A DNA stretch of 64,000 nucleotides from Massilia aurea (GTDB taxonomy: Bacteria > Pseudomonadota > Gammaproteobacteria > Burkholderiales > Burkholderiaceae_D), in NCBI RefSeq assembly GCF_014200505.1, contig NZ_JACHBX010000002.1:868001-932000 (forward strand). The letters run 5' to 3'. How positions within the stretch are numbered: position 1 is the stretch's first letter; each line of letters starts with the position of its first letter. The position numbers and the translations under genes were made by a program. The notes beneath the pieces were generated by a model that worked only from the letters and a program-made list of their open reading frames with translations, did no database searches and had not been told where the DNA came from. Of the stretch, positions 40,273 through 50,275 are shown piece after piece.

Positions 40273-41169
40273 ATGTGGTTCAAGAATCTCCAGATCTACC
40301 GCCTGCCGGCCCCTTGGGCCTACACCCCTGAACAGCTGGAAAAGGCCCTCGAGCCGGGCAGCTTCGTGCCTGCCAACAGCAATGAATTGCTGCGCCAGGG
40401 CTGGGATGCACCGCGCCCGAATGGCGGCCTGGTCCATGTCGTGAACAAGCAGATGCTGATCATGCTGGGCACCGAAAAGAAATTGCTGCCGGCATCGGTC
40501 ATCAACCAGGTGGCCAAGGCCAAGGCGGCCGAGATGGAAGAAGCGCAGGGCTTCCCGCCAGGCAAAAAAGCCATGAAGGAACTGAAGGAGCGCGTGGCCG
40601 ACGAACTGCTACCGCGCGCCTTCACGCTGCGCAGCAATGTCTGGACCTGGATCGACCCGGTCAATGGCTGGCTCGTGGTCGATGCGGCCAGCCCGGCCAA
40701 GGCCGACGACGTCGTCAAGCTGCTGCTCAAGGCCGTCGACAAGATGCCGCTGGAGTCGCTCCGCGTGCAGCGTTCGCCAGTAGCCGTGATGACCGGCTGG
40801 CTCGAAGCCGATGAAGCGCCGTACGGCTTCACGATCGACCAGGACACCGAACTGCGCGCCACCGGCGAGAGTCGCGCTGCGGTGCGCTACGTGAAGCACA
40901 CGCTGGAGCCGGACGACATCCGCCGCCACATCGCCGCCGGCAAGCAGTGCACGCGCCTGGCCATGACCTGGAACGACCGCGTCAGCTTCGTGTTGACCGA
41001 GTCGCTGGCGATCAAGGGCATCAAGCCGCTGGACGTGATCAAGGAAGGCGAAAGCGCGACCCACAACGACGACGAACGTTTCGACAACGATATCGTCCTG
41101 ATGACGGGCGAGCTGTCGAAGATGCTGGCTGATATCGTCGAAGCGCTGGGCGGCGAAGCCAAGGCGTAA
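40273..41169 (+). CDS. rdgC: Recombination-associated protein RdgC
   Basis: 298-aa ring-forming double-strand DNA-binding protein that limits RecA activity. The N-terminus [12 protein letters not shown] and the [32 protein letters not shown] and [20 protein letters not shown] segments are diagnostic. ATG 40273. It sits 75 bp after dinB in the same direction and ends at its own terminator, so it could be co-transcribed with dinB. Confidence 0.96.
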   Translation: MWFKNLQIYRLPAPWAYTPEQLEKALEPGSFVPANSNELLRQGWDAPRPNGGLVHVVNKQMLIMLGTEKKLLPASVINQVAKAKAAEMEEAQGFPPGKKAMKELKERVADELLPRAFTLRSNVWTWIDPVNGWLVVDAASPAKADDVVKLLLKAVDKMPLESLRVQRSPVAVMTGWLEADEAPYGFTIDQDTELRATGESRAAVRYVKHTLEPDDIRRHIAAGKQCTRLAMTWNDRVSFVLTESLAIKGIKPLDVIKEGESATHNDDERFDNDIVLMTGELSKMLADIVEALGGEAKA

Positions 41170-41215
41170 GCAGGCGTCAGGTACATGGCGCCTGAATCAG
41201 GCGCCGGTGCATTGA

Positions 41216-41244
41216 ACGGCCGGACCTGGTGTCCGGCCGTTTTT
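41216..41244 (+). terminator. Rho-independent terminator of rdgC
   Basis: The 10-bp stem ACGGCCGGAC/GTCCGGCCGT with a CTGGT loop is followed by TTTT, between the convergent rdgC and asparaginase genes. Confidence 0.85.
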
Positions 41245-41253
41245 CGTTTCTGT

Positions 41254-41739
41254 TTATAATTCCTGGAACACGCCGGCGCTGCGGTTCTTGGTCACGTTAT
41301 CCCAAGGGAACACCTGACCGTTCATCGCCACGTACACACCGGCCGGCAGCACCTGCGCGACGCCGCAGGCAAAGCCCAGGTTGAACAGCGCGTCGGAATT
41401 GGCGATCGCATACGGGATCATGGCGCCGGTCAGCACGATGGTCTGGTCGAGGCCCGCCGCGCCCAGCACAGCAGCCGTCTCGCGCATCGTGTCGGTGCCG
41501 TGCACGATCACGATGGCCTTCTCGGAGGCAGCCCGGCAGGTCGTCAGCACACGCTCGCGGTCGGCGTCGCCCATCTCGAGCGAATCGAGCAGCGGCAGTA
41601 CATCCAGCGCCACCGGCACCGTCATGCGGCTGCGCTTGATGACCTCTGGCAAATGGCTTTCGGCAAAGCCCAGCACACCATTGAGTTCGTTGTAATGCTT
41701 GTCGAAAGTGCCGCCGGTGGCGATGAGTCGCAAAGTCAT
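41254..41739 (-). CDS. Single-domain asparaginase-like protein
   Basis: 161 aa, about half the length of type I/II L-asparaginases. It corresponds to the N-terminal catalytic domain only. Active-site elements are kept: Thr11 in ATGGTFDK and Thr82/Asp83 in VHGTDTM, plus the VLTGAMIP segment. The C-terminal domain that contributes to the dimer-shared active site is absent. No frameshift or remnant of it lies downstream, so this is a natural short form, not a pseudogene. ATG 41739. Enzymatic activity on Asn is uncertain. Confidence 0.82.
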   Translation of the reverse strand: MTLRLIATGGTFDKHYNELNGVLGFAESHLPEVIKRSRMTVPVALDVLPLLDSLEMGDADRERVLTTCRAASEKAIVIVHGTDTMRETAAVLGAAGLDQTIVLTGAMIPYAIANSDALFNLGFACGVAQVLPAGVYVAMNGQVFPWDNVTKNRSAGVFQEL

Positions 41740-41884
41740 GTTGGTTTATCCACTCGCTGAAAAAAGGTCCTCATGATATCGCCAAACCACCGGCGATCTC
41801 CAGGCGACTGCGCTAGAATCGTCCGGATCGGATGAGTATTTCCCCCATCATTTTCCTTTTCTACAGTCTATTTCCATATTTGCC

Positions 41885-42640
41885 ATGAAAGCAGTTGCCC
41901 CCGGAACCGTGATCTTCCAGCGCCATCGCGGCTATGGCGTGATCACGCATGTCAACCTGCTCACTGGGTGGGTATCGGCGCGCTTCGGCAACGAGTCGCG
42001 CGCGCAAGACCTGAACCTGTCGAACGACGAGGTGCAGCACGCCGACGGCGAGCCGATCCTGTTCCGGCGCGCCCCGCCCGACCGCATGCCACACGCGCGC
42101 CTGATGGCCGTCGTGCGCGCGCTGCACGAGGCCGGTTATCAGAAACTGTATCTGTACTCGTGGCCGAAGCCGTCCGGCCTGCACTGGCGCTGGCACCTGT
42201 TCACGGGGCCGCGCAACTGGATGCAGCGCACCTGGCGCGAAGGCTGGTATGGCTCGGGCGCCGAGTACAACAACAATCCGGTCATGGGTTGGAACGATGT
42301 GCCGGGCGCGAGCACCGATGAGCTGATCCATGCACTGGCCAAGTTCGATCCGCAAGGGCTGGCCGAGGCGCTGGGCCGCGACGAAGATCACACGGCGTGG
42401 TTCGCACAGGCATGCGACCTGCTGCTGCCCGGGTATATGTATAGCCTGAACATGGAGCGGCCCCCGGGTGGCGGCCTGATCGAAGCGCCACCGGTGCCGA
42501 TCGTCCCGGTGCGCGCCGGCCTCAAACCCTATGCCGGGCCGGATATCGGCTGGCCGCCGGGCTGGGCCGGGCTGTGGACCGGCACGCATGTGCTGCCGGC
42601 GCCGAAGATCAACATCAAAGGCGAGCCCGAACTGCGCTGA
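41885..42640 (+). CDS. Conserved hypothetical protein, Trp/Pro-rich
   Basis: 251 aa; I do not recognise the family. No signal peptide or membrane helix. It starts MKAVAPGTVIFQRHRGYGVITHV, which reads like a small SH3/KOW-like barrel (GTVI...GYGVITHV...GWVSARF). A strikingly Trp-rich middle (residues about 90-140, with WPKPSG, HWRWHLF, NWMQRTWREGWYG) and a Pro-rich C-terminus (VPVRAGLKPYAGPDIGWPPGW) follow. Codon use matches its neighbours, so it is a real gene. ATG 41885 lacks a clear ribosome site. It is followed by a REPIN-like repeat. Confidence 0.7.
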   Translation: MKAVAPGTVIFQRHRGYGVITHVNLLTGWVSARFGNESRAQDLNLSNDEVQHADGEPILFRRAPPDRMPHARLMAVVRALHEAGYQKLYLYSWPKPSGLHWRWHLFTGPRNWMQRTWREGWYGSGAEYNNNPVMGWNDVPGASTDELIHALAKFDPQGLAEALGRDEDHTAWFAQACDLLLPGYMYSLNMERPPGGGLIEAPPVPIVPVRAGLKPYAGPDIGWPPGWAGLWTGTHVLPAPKINIKGEPELR

Positions 42641-42660
42641 GTTTCCACCTTTGCGTCAGC

Positions 42661-42773
42661 CTTGGGTTCCAGCCTGCGCTGGAACGACGTGCTGATGGTA
42701 GCCGGGATGGATGCAATTGCGCGGTTTGGCCTGCTACCGATGAACGTCGTTCCAGCGAAGGCTGGAACCCAAG
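42661..42773. repeat. REPIN-like element B: two inverted 29-nt REP hairpins, 113 bp
   Basis: Units 42661-42689 and 42745-42773 face each other over a 55-nt spacer, the same geometry as element A at 24379. The stem here is GTTCCAGC/GCTGGAAC. Two base pairs differ from element A and both changed on both sides, so pairing is preserved. The spacer sequences of the two elements are unrelated. Confidence 0.85.
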
Positions 42774-42817
42774 TCAGCCCGCATACCACGCCGTTCCAAC
42801 GCAGTGCCGCGGCCCGC

Positions 42818-43822
42818 TTACCGCTTGCCCAGTGCCTCAGGATTCAGAATATTGGTCGGCGTACCCTGCGCGAACTGCACGATATTCTCGAACGCCGCCC
42901 TGAAATACAGCTCGTAACTGTCCTGCTCGACGTAGCCGATGTGGGGCGTCGCCAGCACGGTCGGTATGCGCAGCAACGGTGAATCCGGTCCCAGCGGTTC
43001 GCTGGTGAACACGTCCAGCGCGGCCATGCCCGGGTGGCCTTTCTTCAAGGCGCTTTCCAGCGCGCCATCGGCCACCAGTTCGGCGCGGCTGGTGTTGACG
43101 AACAGCGCGTCCGGTTTCATCCGCGCCAGATCGCTTGCCGTGACGATGCCACGGGTCGTGTCGGCCAGGCGCAGGTGCAAGCTCAGCACATCAGCCATCT
43201 CGAACAGCGCCTCGCGCGACGGCGCCGCTTCAAAGCCATCGGCGATCGCCGCCTGCCGGCTCGCTTCGCTGCCCCACACCACCACGCGCATCCCGAACGC
43301 CCGCGCATAGCCGGCCACCAGCTTGCCGATCTTGCCGTAACTCCAGAGCCCCAGCGTGCGGCCATGCAGCACGCGGCCCACGCCGTTGAGCACCGGATTG
43401 GTCGAGGCCGTCTGCCACAGTCCTTCTTTCAGATTGGTGGCGTACGGCACGATCTTGCGGCTGGCCGCCATGATCAGTGCCCAGGTCAATTCTGCCGGTG
43501 CGACCGGTGAGCCGGTGCCCTCGGCAATCGCAATGCCGCGCGCGGTCGCAGCGGCGACGTCGATGTGGCCGCTGACCTTGCCGGTTTGCGAAATCAGTTT
43601 CAGGTTGGGCAGCTTGGCGAGCAGGGCCGCAGAGAGGGCGGTGCGTTCGCGGATCAGCACCACTGCATCGAACGGCGCCAGCCGGATGGCAAGCTGGCCC
43701 AGGCCGCGGGTCGAGCTTTGGAAGACCTTGACCTCATGGCCATCGAGCAGGGGATAGCACGCGAGACGGCGTGCAGCGTCTTGATAGTCATCAAGAATCG
43801 CGATTTTCAATGGTGTTGTCAC
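42818..43822 (-). CDS. D-2-hydroxyacid dehydrogenase family protein
   Basis: 334-aa NAD(P)-dependent oxidoreductase (phosphoglycerate/lactate dehydrogenase type). The N-terminal KIAILDDYQDAARRL is typical of the subgroup. The dinucleotide-binding turn reads LGLWSYGKIGKLV, a GxWxYGxIG variant. Catalytic Arg lies in FVNTSRAELV, with a downstream Glu and His in TPHIGYVEQDSYE. The start is uncertain: GTG 43822 is taken, with TTG codons at 43864 and 43813 as alternatives. No adjacent pathway genes hint at the substrate. Confidence 0.86.
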   Translation of the reverse strand: MTTPLKIAILDDYQDAARRLACYPLLDGHEVKVFQSSTRGLGQLAIRLAPFDAVVLIRERTALSAALLAKLPNLKLISQTGKVSGHIDVAAATARGIAIAEGTGSPVAPAELTWALIMAASRKIVPYATNLKEGLWQTASTNPVLNGVGRVLHGRTLGLWSYGKIGKLVAGYARAFGMRVVVWGSEASRQAAIADGFEAAPSREALFEMADVLSLHLRLADTTRGIVTASDLARMKPDALFVNTSRAELVADGALESALKKGHPGMAALDVFTSEPLGPDSPLLRIPTVLATPHIGYVEQDSYELYFRAAFENIVQFAQGTPTNILNPEALGKR

Positions 43823-44179
43823 AATTGTATGATCTGCCTGTAAACAAATAACACGATAGGGCAAATGCCCAAATAGCCTACTACATTAGTCGGGCATTTT
43901 TCCTACTTTTTTGTAGTGAAACCCGTCGAAACGCCGTTTTGCGGGTGTACAATCGGCGCAGAACTTAAGCGAATGACACGTATCCAACGGTGCTCACGAG
44001 ACGCACCGCAAGGCTTCACTCGAAGCTGCCGACCTGCCCGCTGTATCGTCAAGTGTCGATTCCTGCTTCTGCCGCAGAGTGCTTGCCCAACGTCGTGATC
44101 GACCGCAGGGCGCCCCGGCCGAAGACGATGCAAGGTAACGGTCCACCCGAATTCTTAATTGGCATTTGGAGGTATCCCC
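43823..44179. other. Intergenic region upstream of pckG (357 bp)
   Basis: Contains the divergent promoters of the dehydrogenase and pckG. A TACAAT hexamer at 43948-43953 could be the pckG -10, but no good -35 accompanies it. This leaves a long leader of about 220 nt before pckG. No structured RNA was recognised. Confidence 0.4.
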
Positions 44180-46045
44180 ATGAACCAACCCGTGATGGGC
44201 GGCGTCGCCGCACTGAACGTCCCAGCTTACATCAAACATCAAAAACTCATCAATTGGGTGGCTGAGATTGCTGCGCTGACCAAGCCTGACAGCATTTACT
44301 GGTGTGACGGTTCGGAAGACGAATACGACCGCCTGTGCGCCGAGATGGTTGCTGCAGGCACGATGAAAAAGCTGAACCCGGCCAAGCGTCCGAATTCCTA
44401 CCTGGCCTGGTCCGATCCGTCGGACGTGGCGCGCGTCGAAGACCGCACCTACATCTGCTCGGCCACGAAAGAAGAAGCCGGCCCGACCAACAACTGGATG
44501 GAACCGGCCGAAATGCGCCAGACGCTGCACGGCCTGTTCGACGGTTGCATGACCGGCCGCACGCTGTACGTCGTGCCGTTCTCGATGGGCCCGCTCGGCT
44601 CGCCAATCGCCCACATCGGCGTCGAACTGTCCGACTCGCCATACGTCGCCGTCAATATGCGCATCATGACGCGCATGGGCCGCGCCGTGTACGACGTGCT
44701 GGGTCAGGACGGCGACTTCGTGCCGTGCGTGCACTCAGTCGGCATGCCGCTGGTCGATGGCCAGGCCGATGTCGCATGGCCATGCAATGCCACCAAGTAC
44801 ATCGTCCACTATCCGGATACCCGCGAAATCTGGTCGTTCGGTTCCGGCTACGGCGGCAATGCGCTGCTGGGCAAGAAGTGCTTCGCGCTGCGCATCGCCT
44901 CGAACATGGGGTACCAGGAAGCGCAGCAGGGCGGCACCGGCTGGCTGGCCGAACACATGCTGATCCTGGGCGTCGAATCACCGCAAGGCGACAAGAAATA
45001 CATCGCTGCCGCGTTCCCGTCGGCCTGCGGCAAGACCAACTTCGCGATGCTGATCCCGCCACAGGCATTCAATGGCTGGAAAGTCACGACCATCGGCGAC
45101 GACATCGCCTGGATCAAGCCGGGCGCCGATGGCAAGCTCGTCGCGATCAACCCGGAAGCCGGCTACTTCGGCGTGGCCCCGGGCACCAACGACAAGACCA
45201 ACCCGAACTGCATGGCTTCGCTGCGTGAAAACGTCATCTTCACCAACGTCGCGCTGACCGACGATGGCGACGTCTGGTGGGAAGGCATGACCAAGGAAGC
45301 ACCGGCTCACCTGATCGACTGGCAGGGCAAGGACTGGACGCCGGCATCGGGCACCAAGGCGGCGCATCCGAATGCGCGCTTCACGGTCGCCGCAACGCAG
45401 AATCCGGTGATCGATGCCGCCTGGGACGATCCTGCCGGCGTGCCGATCTCCTCGTTCATCTTCGGTGGCCGTCGTTCGACGACCGTGCCGCTGGTGACCG
45501 AAGCACGCGACTGGGTGGAAGGCGTCTACATGGCCGCCGCGATGGGTTCGGAGACCACCGCCGCCGCTGCCGGCCAGATGGGCGTCGTGCGCCGCGATCC
45601 ATTCGCGATGCTGCCATTCATCGGCTACAACATGAGCGACTACTTCCAGCACTGGCTCGATCTGGGCAAGAAGGTCGAAGCGATTGATCCGGCGGCATTG
45701 CCGAAGATCTTCTGCGTCAACTGGTTCCGCACCGATGCGCAGGGCAACTTCGTGTGGCCAGGTTACGGTGATAATATGCGCGTGCTGAAGTGGATCCTGG
45801 ACCGCACCGCCGGCGCCACCGGCGGCACCGAGCACCTGTTCGGCACCACGCCGAACTACACCGACCTGAACTGGGAAGGCGTGGACTTCAGCGAGCAGCA
45901 ATTTGCGCAGATCACGTCGATCGACAAGGATGCCTGGCGCGAAGAACTGAAACTGCATACCGAGCTGTTCGAGAAACTGGCCTACCACCTGCCGCAAGAG
46001 CTGGTGGCCACGCGTGACCGGCTGGAGAAACAACTGGCTGCTTGA
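44180..46045 (+). CDS. pckG: Phosphoenolpyruvate carboxykinase (GTP)
   Basis: 621-aa cytosolic enzyme converting oxaloacetate plus GTP to phosphoenolpyruvate, CO2 and GDP, the committed step of gluconeogenesis. The nucleotide P-loop ACGKTN (282-287) contains the hyper-reactive active-site Cys283. [10 protein letters not shown] supplies the metal-binding region, and [14 protein letters not shown] and FCVNWFRTD are GTP-type signatures. ATG 44180 has an excellent ribosome site (GGAGGT) eight bases upstream. Monocistronic. Confidence 0.97.
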   Translation: MNQPVMGGVAALNVPAYIKHQKLINWVAEIAALTKPDSIYWCDGSEDEYDRLCAEMVAAGTMKKLNPAKRPNSYLAWSDPSDVARVEDRTYICSATKEEAGPTNNWMEPAEMRQTLHGLFDGCMTGRTLYVVPFSMGPLGSPIAHIGVELSDSPYVAVNMRIMTRMGRAVYDVLGQDGDFVPCVHSVGMPLVDGQADVAWPCNATKYIVHYPDTREIWSFGSGYGGNALLGKKCFALRIASNMGYQEAQQGGTGWLAEHMLILGVESPQGDKKYIAAAFPSACGKTNFAMLIPPQAFNGWKVTTIGDDIAWIKPGADGKLVAINPEAGYFGVAPGTNDKTNPNCMASLRENVIFTNVALTDDGDVWWEGMTKEAPAHLIDWQGKDWTPASGTKAAHPNARFTVAATQNPVIDAAWDDPAGVPISSFIFGGRRSTTVPLVTEARDWVEGVYMAAAMGSETTAAAAGQMGVVRRDPFAMLPFIGYNMSDYFQHWLDLGKKVEAIDPAALPKIFCVNWFRTDAQGNFVWPGYGDNMRVLKWILDRTAGATGGTEHLFGTTPNYTDLNWEGVDFSEQQFAQITSIDKDAWREELKLHTELFEKLAYHLPQELVATRDRLEKQLAA

Positions 46046-46106
46046 GCTTAAGCTGCCTGGTGGGGGAGGCGCCGTCTTCGCGACGGTGAAAATATAAAAA
46101 AAAGAA

Positions 46107-46135
46107 CAGGGGCAGCGCCGGTGGCGCTGCCCCTG
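46107..46135. terminator. Hairpin after pckG, near-copy of the uvrA terminator
   Basis: The perfect 13-bp stem CAGGGGCAGCGCC/GGCGCTGCCCCTG has a GGT loop. The A-tract lies on its left, so the classic T-tract is on the reverse strand, although no leftward gene ends here. It is 27/29 identical to the hairpin at 47237-47265. For pckG it could act only as a weak terminator or 3' protector. Confidence 0.6.
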
Positions 46136-46148
46136 ATTCATTGTAGGC

Positions 46149-46179
46149 TTGACCCTCACGTGGCGTGAGGCTCCATCCT
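46149..46179 (+). promoter_or_regulatory. MerR-type promoter/operator with 19-bp spacer
   Basis: TTGACC (46149-46154) is separated by 19 bp from CATCCT (46174-46179). Between them is the perfect dyad CCTCACG-TGG-CGTGAGG (46154-46170). An overlong spacer with a central dyad is the hallmark of promoters activated by MerR-family proteins. The regulator gene starts 29 bp downstream, so autoregulation is expected. Confidence 0.78.
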
Positions 46180-46208
46180 GTCTTCACGCATGAAGAAAGG
46201 GTGAAACG

Positions 46209-47231
46209 ATGCTGCTGAAAATTGGGGAACTGGCAAAGCGCACTGGCTTGACGGTCCGTGCCTTGCACCACTACGACGCGATCGGGTTGCTATCGCCTTC
46301 TGCGCGTTCCGACGCCGGCTACCGGCTGTACAACGAAGCCGACATCGCCCGCCTGCACCGCATTCTGGCATTGCGCAGGTTCGGGCTGGCGCTGGCCGAC
46401 ATCGGAACTACCCTCACCAGAGCCGACCTGTCGCTGGCCACGGTCGTCGCGCGCCAGATCGGCCTGCTGACCGAGCAGATCCAGCAGGCCAAAGCCTTGC
46501 GCAGCCGCTTGTCCCAACTGCAGGGTCAGCTGGCCGACGGACAGGAACCGGATCTGGCCGATTGGCTGACAACGCTGGAGCACATGACCATGTACGACAA
46601 ATATTTTTCGCAGGAAGAACTCACGCAATTACCGATCTATACCCAGGCCGATGATGTCGAACCCGAGTGGCAGGCACTGGTAGCGCAGGTGCAGGCGCTG
46701 ATGGATGCCGGTACTGACCCTGGTGATTCGCAGGCGCAGGTTCTGGCGACGCAGTGGATGGCGATGGTCAGGCGCGACACGGGGAACAATCCGATCCTGT
46801 TCGCCAAGCTGAACGCGATGCACGAACACGAGCCCAGCGTGCAGGAGCGTACGGGTATTTCTCTGCAGATGATGACGTTCATCCTGACGGCATCGAAAGC
46901 GCACCAGTTGTCGATCTACCGGAATTATCTCGACGACGACGAATTTGCCTTCATGCGCGCCAACTTCGGCAAGCGCGACGCCGAGTGGCCGCCGCTCGTG
47001 GCGCAGGTCCGCACGGCGATGGACGAAGGCCATGCGCCCGACTCGCCACAGGCACGCGCGCTGGCGCTGGCGTGGTTCGATCTGTTCCGCTCGTTTGCCG
47101 GCGACCAGCCTGCAACCCAGCAAAAGATCCGGCAAGCCTTGCAGGATGAGCCGGCACTGCGGCAATCCGGGATGGTCGACGAGCGCATGCGCGCGTTCAT
47201 CGGCGCGGCAATGCAGGCCTTGCGCGCATAA
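46209..47231 (+). CDS. MerR family transcriptional regulator with TipAS-like C-terminus
   Basis: 340-aa regulator. Winged helix-turn-helix at 1-70 (KIGELAKRTGLTVRALHHYDAIGLL), a coiled-coil dimer helix at about 75-115, then a helical ligand-binding region. That region contains two related halves: EWQALVAQVQALMDAG at about 157 and EWPPLVAQVRTAMDEG at about 258, each followed by a similar QA..LA..W pattern. TipAS domains bind antibiotics or other amphipathic ligands in homologues, and the ligand here is unknown. ATG 46209 follows AGGGTGA. It lies between two near-identical hairpins, as if inserted between pckG and uvrA. Confidence 0.86.
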   Translation: MLLKIGELAKRTGLTVRALHHYDAIGLLSPSARSDAGYRLYNEADIARLHRILALRRFGLALADIGTTLTRADLSLATVVARQIGLLTEQIQQAKALRSRLSQLQGQLADGQEPDLADWLTTLEHMTMYDKYFSQEELTQLPIYTQADDVEPEWQALVAQVQALMDAGTDPGDSQAQVLATQWMAMVRRDTGNNPILFAKLNAMHEHEPSVQERTGISLQMMTFILTASKAHQLSIYRNYLDDDEFAFMRANFGKRDAEWPPLVAQVRTAMDEGHAPDSPQARALALAWFDLFRSFAGDQPATQQKIRQALQDEPALRQSGMVDERMRAFIGAAMQALRA

Positions 47232-47265
47232 AAAAACAGGGGCAGCGCCGCTGGCGTTGCCCCTG
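47230..47265 (-). terminator. Rho-independent terminator of uvrA
   Basis: Read leftward, the stem CAGGGGCAACGCC/GGCGCTGCCCCTG (one G-T pair) is followed by a run of seven T (47230-47236). It starts 28 bp after the uvrA stop. Confidence 0.85.
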
Positions 47266-47292
47266 TTTGATCGTGCTGCCTGAAGCGGCGCG

Positions 47293-50154
47293 TTATGCCT
47301 TCGCTGGCGCTTTCAACAACGGCTTCAGATACTTGCCGGTGGCGCTGCCCTTGTTCTTGGCCACGTCTTCCGGCGTACCCGTTGCCACGATGACGCCGCC
47401 GCCGGCGCCGCCTTCCGGCCCCAGGTCGACCACCCAGTCCGCCGTCTTGATGACGTCCAGGTTGTGCTCGATGATCGCCAGCGTATTGCCCTGGTCGCGC
47501 AGGCGGTGGATCACCTTCAGCAGCAGGTCGATGTCGGCAAAGTGCAGGCCGGTCGTCGGCTCATCCAGGATATACAGCGTGCGACCCGTGTCGCGCTTTG
47601 ACAGCTCGAGCGAGAGCTTGACACGCTGCGCTTCACCGCCCGACAAGGTCGTCGCACTCTGCCCCAGCTTGATGTAGCCGAGGCCCACGTCCAGCAGCGT
47701 CTGCAGCTTGCGCGCAATCACCGGCACCGGCTTGAAGAACTCGTGCGCATCCTCGACGGTCATTTCCAGCACCTCGGTGATGTTCTTGCCCTTGTAATTG
47801 ACTTCCAGCGTTTCGCGGTTGTAGCGCTTGCCATGGCAGACGTCGCACGGCACATACACGTCCGGGAGGAAGTGCATCTCGACCTTGATCACGCCATCGC
47901 CCTGGCACGCTTCGCAGCGTCCGCCCTTGACGTTGAACGAGAAGCGGCCTGCGCTGTAGCCGCGTTCCTTGGCCGTCGGCACCGTCGAGAACAGATCGCG
48001 GATTGGCGTGAACAGGCCCGTGTACGTCGCCGGATTCGAGCGCGGCGTGCGACCGATCGGTGCCTGGTCGACCGAGATCACCTTGTCGAAGTGTTCCAGG
48101 CCGTGGATCGACGTGTGCTCGGCCGGCTCGGTCTGCGAGCCGTACAGGTGACGCGACAGTGCCGGATACAGCGTGTCGTTGATCAAGGTCGACTTGCCCG
48201 AACCCGAGACGCCCGAAATGCAGGTCATCAAGCCTACTGGCAGCGTCAGCGTCACGTCCTTCAGGTTGTTGCCCTTGGCGCCCGTGATCACCAGCTGACG
48301 CGCCGGGTCGGCCTTGGTGCGCTTCTTCGGTACTTCGATCCGGCGCCGACCGTCGAGGTACTGGGCCGTCACCGAATGCTCGTTCTTCATGATCTGCTCG
48401 AGCGTGCCTTCGGCGATGATCTGCCCGCCGTGCACGCCCGCGCCCGGCCCCATGTCGACGATGTAGTCGGCAGTGCGGATTGCATCTTCGTCGTGCTCGA
48501 CGACCAGCACGCTGTTGCCGATGTCGCGCAGGTGTTTCAGTGTCGCGATCAGGCGATCGTTGTCGCGCTGGTGCAGGCCGATCGACGGCTCGTCGAGCAC
48601 GTACATGACGCCCGTCAGGCCCGAGCCGATCTGCGACGCCAGGCGGATGCGCTGCGCTTCGCCGCCGGACAACGTGTCCGCGCTGCGGTCGAGCGACAGG
48701 TAATCCAGGCCCACGTTGTTCAGGAACTTGAGGCGCGAAATGATCTCTTTGATCACACGCTCGGCGATGTCCTTCTTGGCGCCGGTCAGTTCCAGCGTTT
48801 CGAAGAACTCGAGCGTATCGCGCAGCGGCTTGTCGGACACTTCATAGATCGCGCGCTGCTGGGCGCCCTGACCGATTTTCACGTACCGCGCCTCGGTGCG
48901 CAGACGCGCGCCTTCGCACGACGGGCACTTCTTCTCATTGATGAACTTCGCCAGCTCTTCCTTGACGGCCATCGAATCGGTTTCGCGATAACGGCGCTGC
49001 AGGTTGTTCACGACGCCTTCGAACGTGTGCTCGCGAATCACGGTGCGGCCGCGTTCGTTCACATAGCTGAACGGGATCGCCGTCTTGCCCGAGCCGAACA
49101 GCACGGCATCCTGCGATGCCGCCGGCAATTTGTCGAACGGTATGTCGAGGTCGAAATCGTAATGCGACGCCAGGTTCTGCAGCATCTGGAAGTAGAACTG
49201 GTTGCGGCGATCCCAGCCCTTCACGGCGCCGGACGCCAGCGACAGGTGCGGGAAGGCCACGACCCGTTTCGGATCGAAGAATTCGATGTGGCCCAGGCCA
49301 TCGCATTCCTGGCAGGCGCCCATTGGGTTGTTGAACGAGAACAGGCGCGGTTCCAGCTCTTGCAATGAGTAGCCGCAGACATTACAGGCGAACTTGTTCG
49401 AGAACACCGTCATGTTCTCGGTGTCCATTTCGTACGCAACCGCGCGGCCATCGGCCAGGCGCAGTGCGGTCTCGAAACTCTCGGCCAGGCGCTGCTTGAT
49501 GTCCGGATTGACCTTGATGCGGTCGATCACGACGTCGATCGTGTGCTTCTCCGTCTTTTTCAGCTTGGGCAGCTCGTCGATCTCGTAGATCTTGGCCGCA
49601 GCCACGCCGCTGGCGATACGGAAACGCACGAAGCCCTGGGCTTGCATTGCCAGGAACAGATCGCCATGCTCGCCCTTGCGGCCGGCCACGACCGGCGCCA
49701 GGATCATCAGCTTGGTGCCTTCCGGCATGGCCAGCACCGAGTCGACCATCTGCGACACGGTTTGCGCGGCCAGCGGATGGTGCGGGTGCTGCGGGCAATA
49801 CGGCGTGCCGACGCGCGCATACAGCAGGCGCAGGTAATCGTGAATTTCGGTAACGGTGCCGACGGTCGAGCGTGGATTGTGCGAGGTCGCCTTCTGCTCG
49901 ATGGAGATGGCCGGGGACAGGCCCTCGATCAGGTCGACATCGGGCTTTTCCATCAGCTGCAGGAACTGGCGCGCGTAGGCCGACAGCGACTCGACGTAGC
50001 GGCGCTGGCCTTCGGCATACAAGGTATCGAAAGCGAGCGACGACTTGCCGGAGCCCGACAAACCCGTGATCACGATCAGCTTGTTGCGCGGCAGATCGAG
50101 GTTGATGTTCTTCAGATTGTGCGTGCGGGCACCACGAATGCGAATTTCTTCCAT
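47293..50154 (-). CDS. uvrA: Excinuclease ABC subunit A
   Basis: 953-aa damage-recognition ATPase of nucleotide excision repair. Two ABC modules: Walker [10 protein letters not shown] near residue 31 and [10 protein letters not shown] near 645, each with LSGGEAQR signatures. Zinc fingers CPSCEGARL (insertion) and the [10 protein letters not shown]...[10 protein letters not shown] module are complete. ATG 50154. It is divergent from ssb, as in E. coli, with a LexA-type site in between. Confidence 0.97.
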   Translation of the reverse strand: MEEIRIRGARTHNLKNINLDLPRNKLIVITGLSGSGKSSLAFDTLYAEGQRRYVESLSAYARQFLQLMEKPDVDLIEGLSPAISIEQKATSHNPRSTVGTVTEIHDYLRLLYARVGTPYCPQHPHHPLAAQTVSQMVDSVLAMPEGTKLMILAPVVAGRKGEHGDLFLAMQAQGFVRFRIASGVAAAKIYEIDELPKLKKTEKHTIDVVIDRIKVNPDIKQRLAESFETALRLADGRAVAYEMDTENMTVFSNKFACNVCGYSLQELEPRLFSFNNPMGACQECDGLGHIEFFDPKRVVAFPHLSLASGAVKGWDRRNQFYFQMLQNLASHYDFDLDIPFDKLPAASQDAVLFGSGKTAIPFSYVNERGRTVIREHTFEGVVNNLQRRYRETDSMAVKEELAKFINEKKCPSCEGARLRTEARYVKIGQGAQQRAIYEVSDKPLRDTLEFFETLELTGAKKDIAERVIKEIISRLKFLNNVGLDYLSLDRSADTLSGGEAQRIRLASQIGSGLTGVMYVLDEPSIGLHQRDNDRLIATLKHLRDIGNSVLVVEHDEDAIRTADYIVDMGPGAGVHGGQIIAEGTLEQIMKNEHSVTAQYLDGRRRIEVPKKRTKADPARQLVITGAKGNNLKDVTLTLPVGLMTCISGVSGSGKSTLINDTLYPALSRHLYGSQTEPAEHTSIHGLEHFDKVISVDQAPIGRTPRSNPATYTGLFTPIRDLFSTVPTAKERGYSAGRFSFNVKGGRCEACQGDGVIKVEMHFLPDVYVPCDVCHGKRYNRETLEVNYKGKNITEVLEMTVEDAHEFFKPVPVIARKLQTLLDVGLGYIKLGQSATTLSGGEAQRVKLSLELSKRDTGRTLYILDEPTTGLHFADIDLLLKVIHRLRDQGNTLAIIEHNLDVIKTADWVVDLGPEGGAGGGVIVATGTPEDVAKNKGSATGKYLKPLLKAPAKA

Positions 50155-50275
50155 TAAGTTGGGCAGACTTTCTATTAGTTTATGTGGGCCACCGTGGCGG
50201 AGCCGCGAACGCTAAGCGACCGGGTCAGCGGGCCAATCGGGGAGAACCCGTTAGTGTAGCTGGTTTTTGTTACGG

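Noticed and set aside
41254..41739. Asparaginase as a truncated pseudogene
   Set aside because: No residual C-terminal coding sequence or frameshift lies downstream. The rdgC terminator follows directly after its stop.
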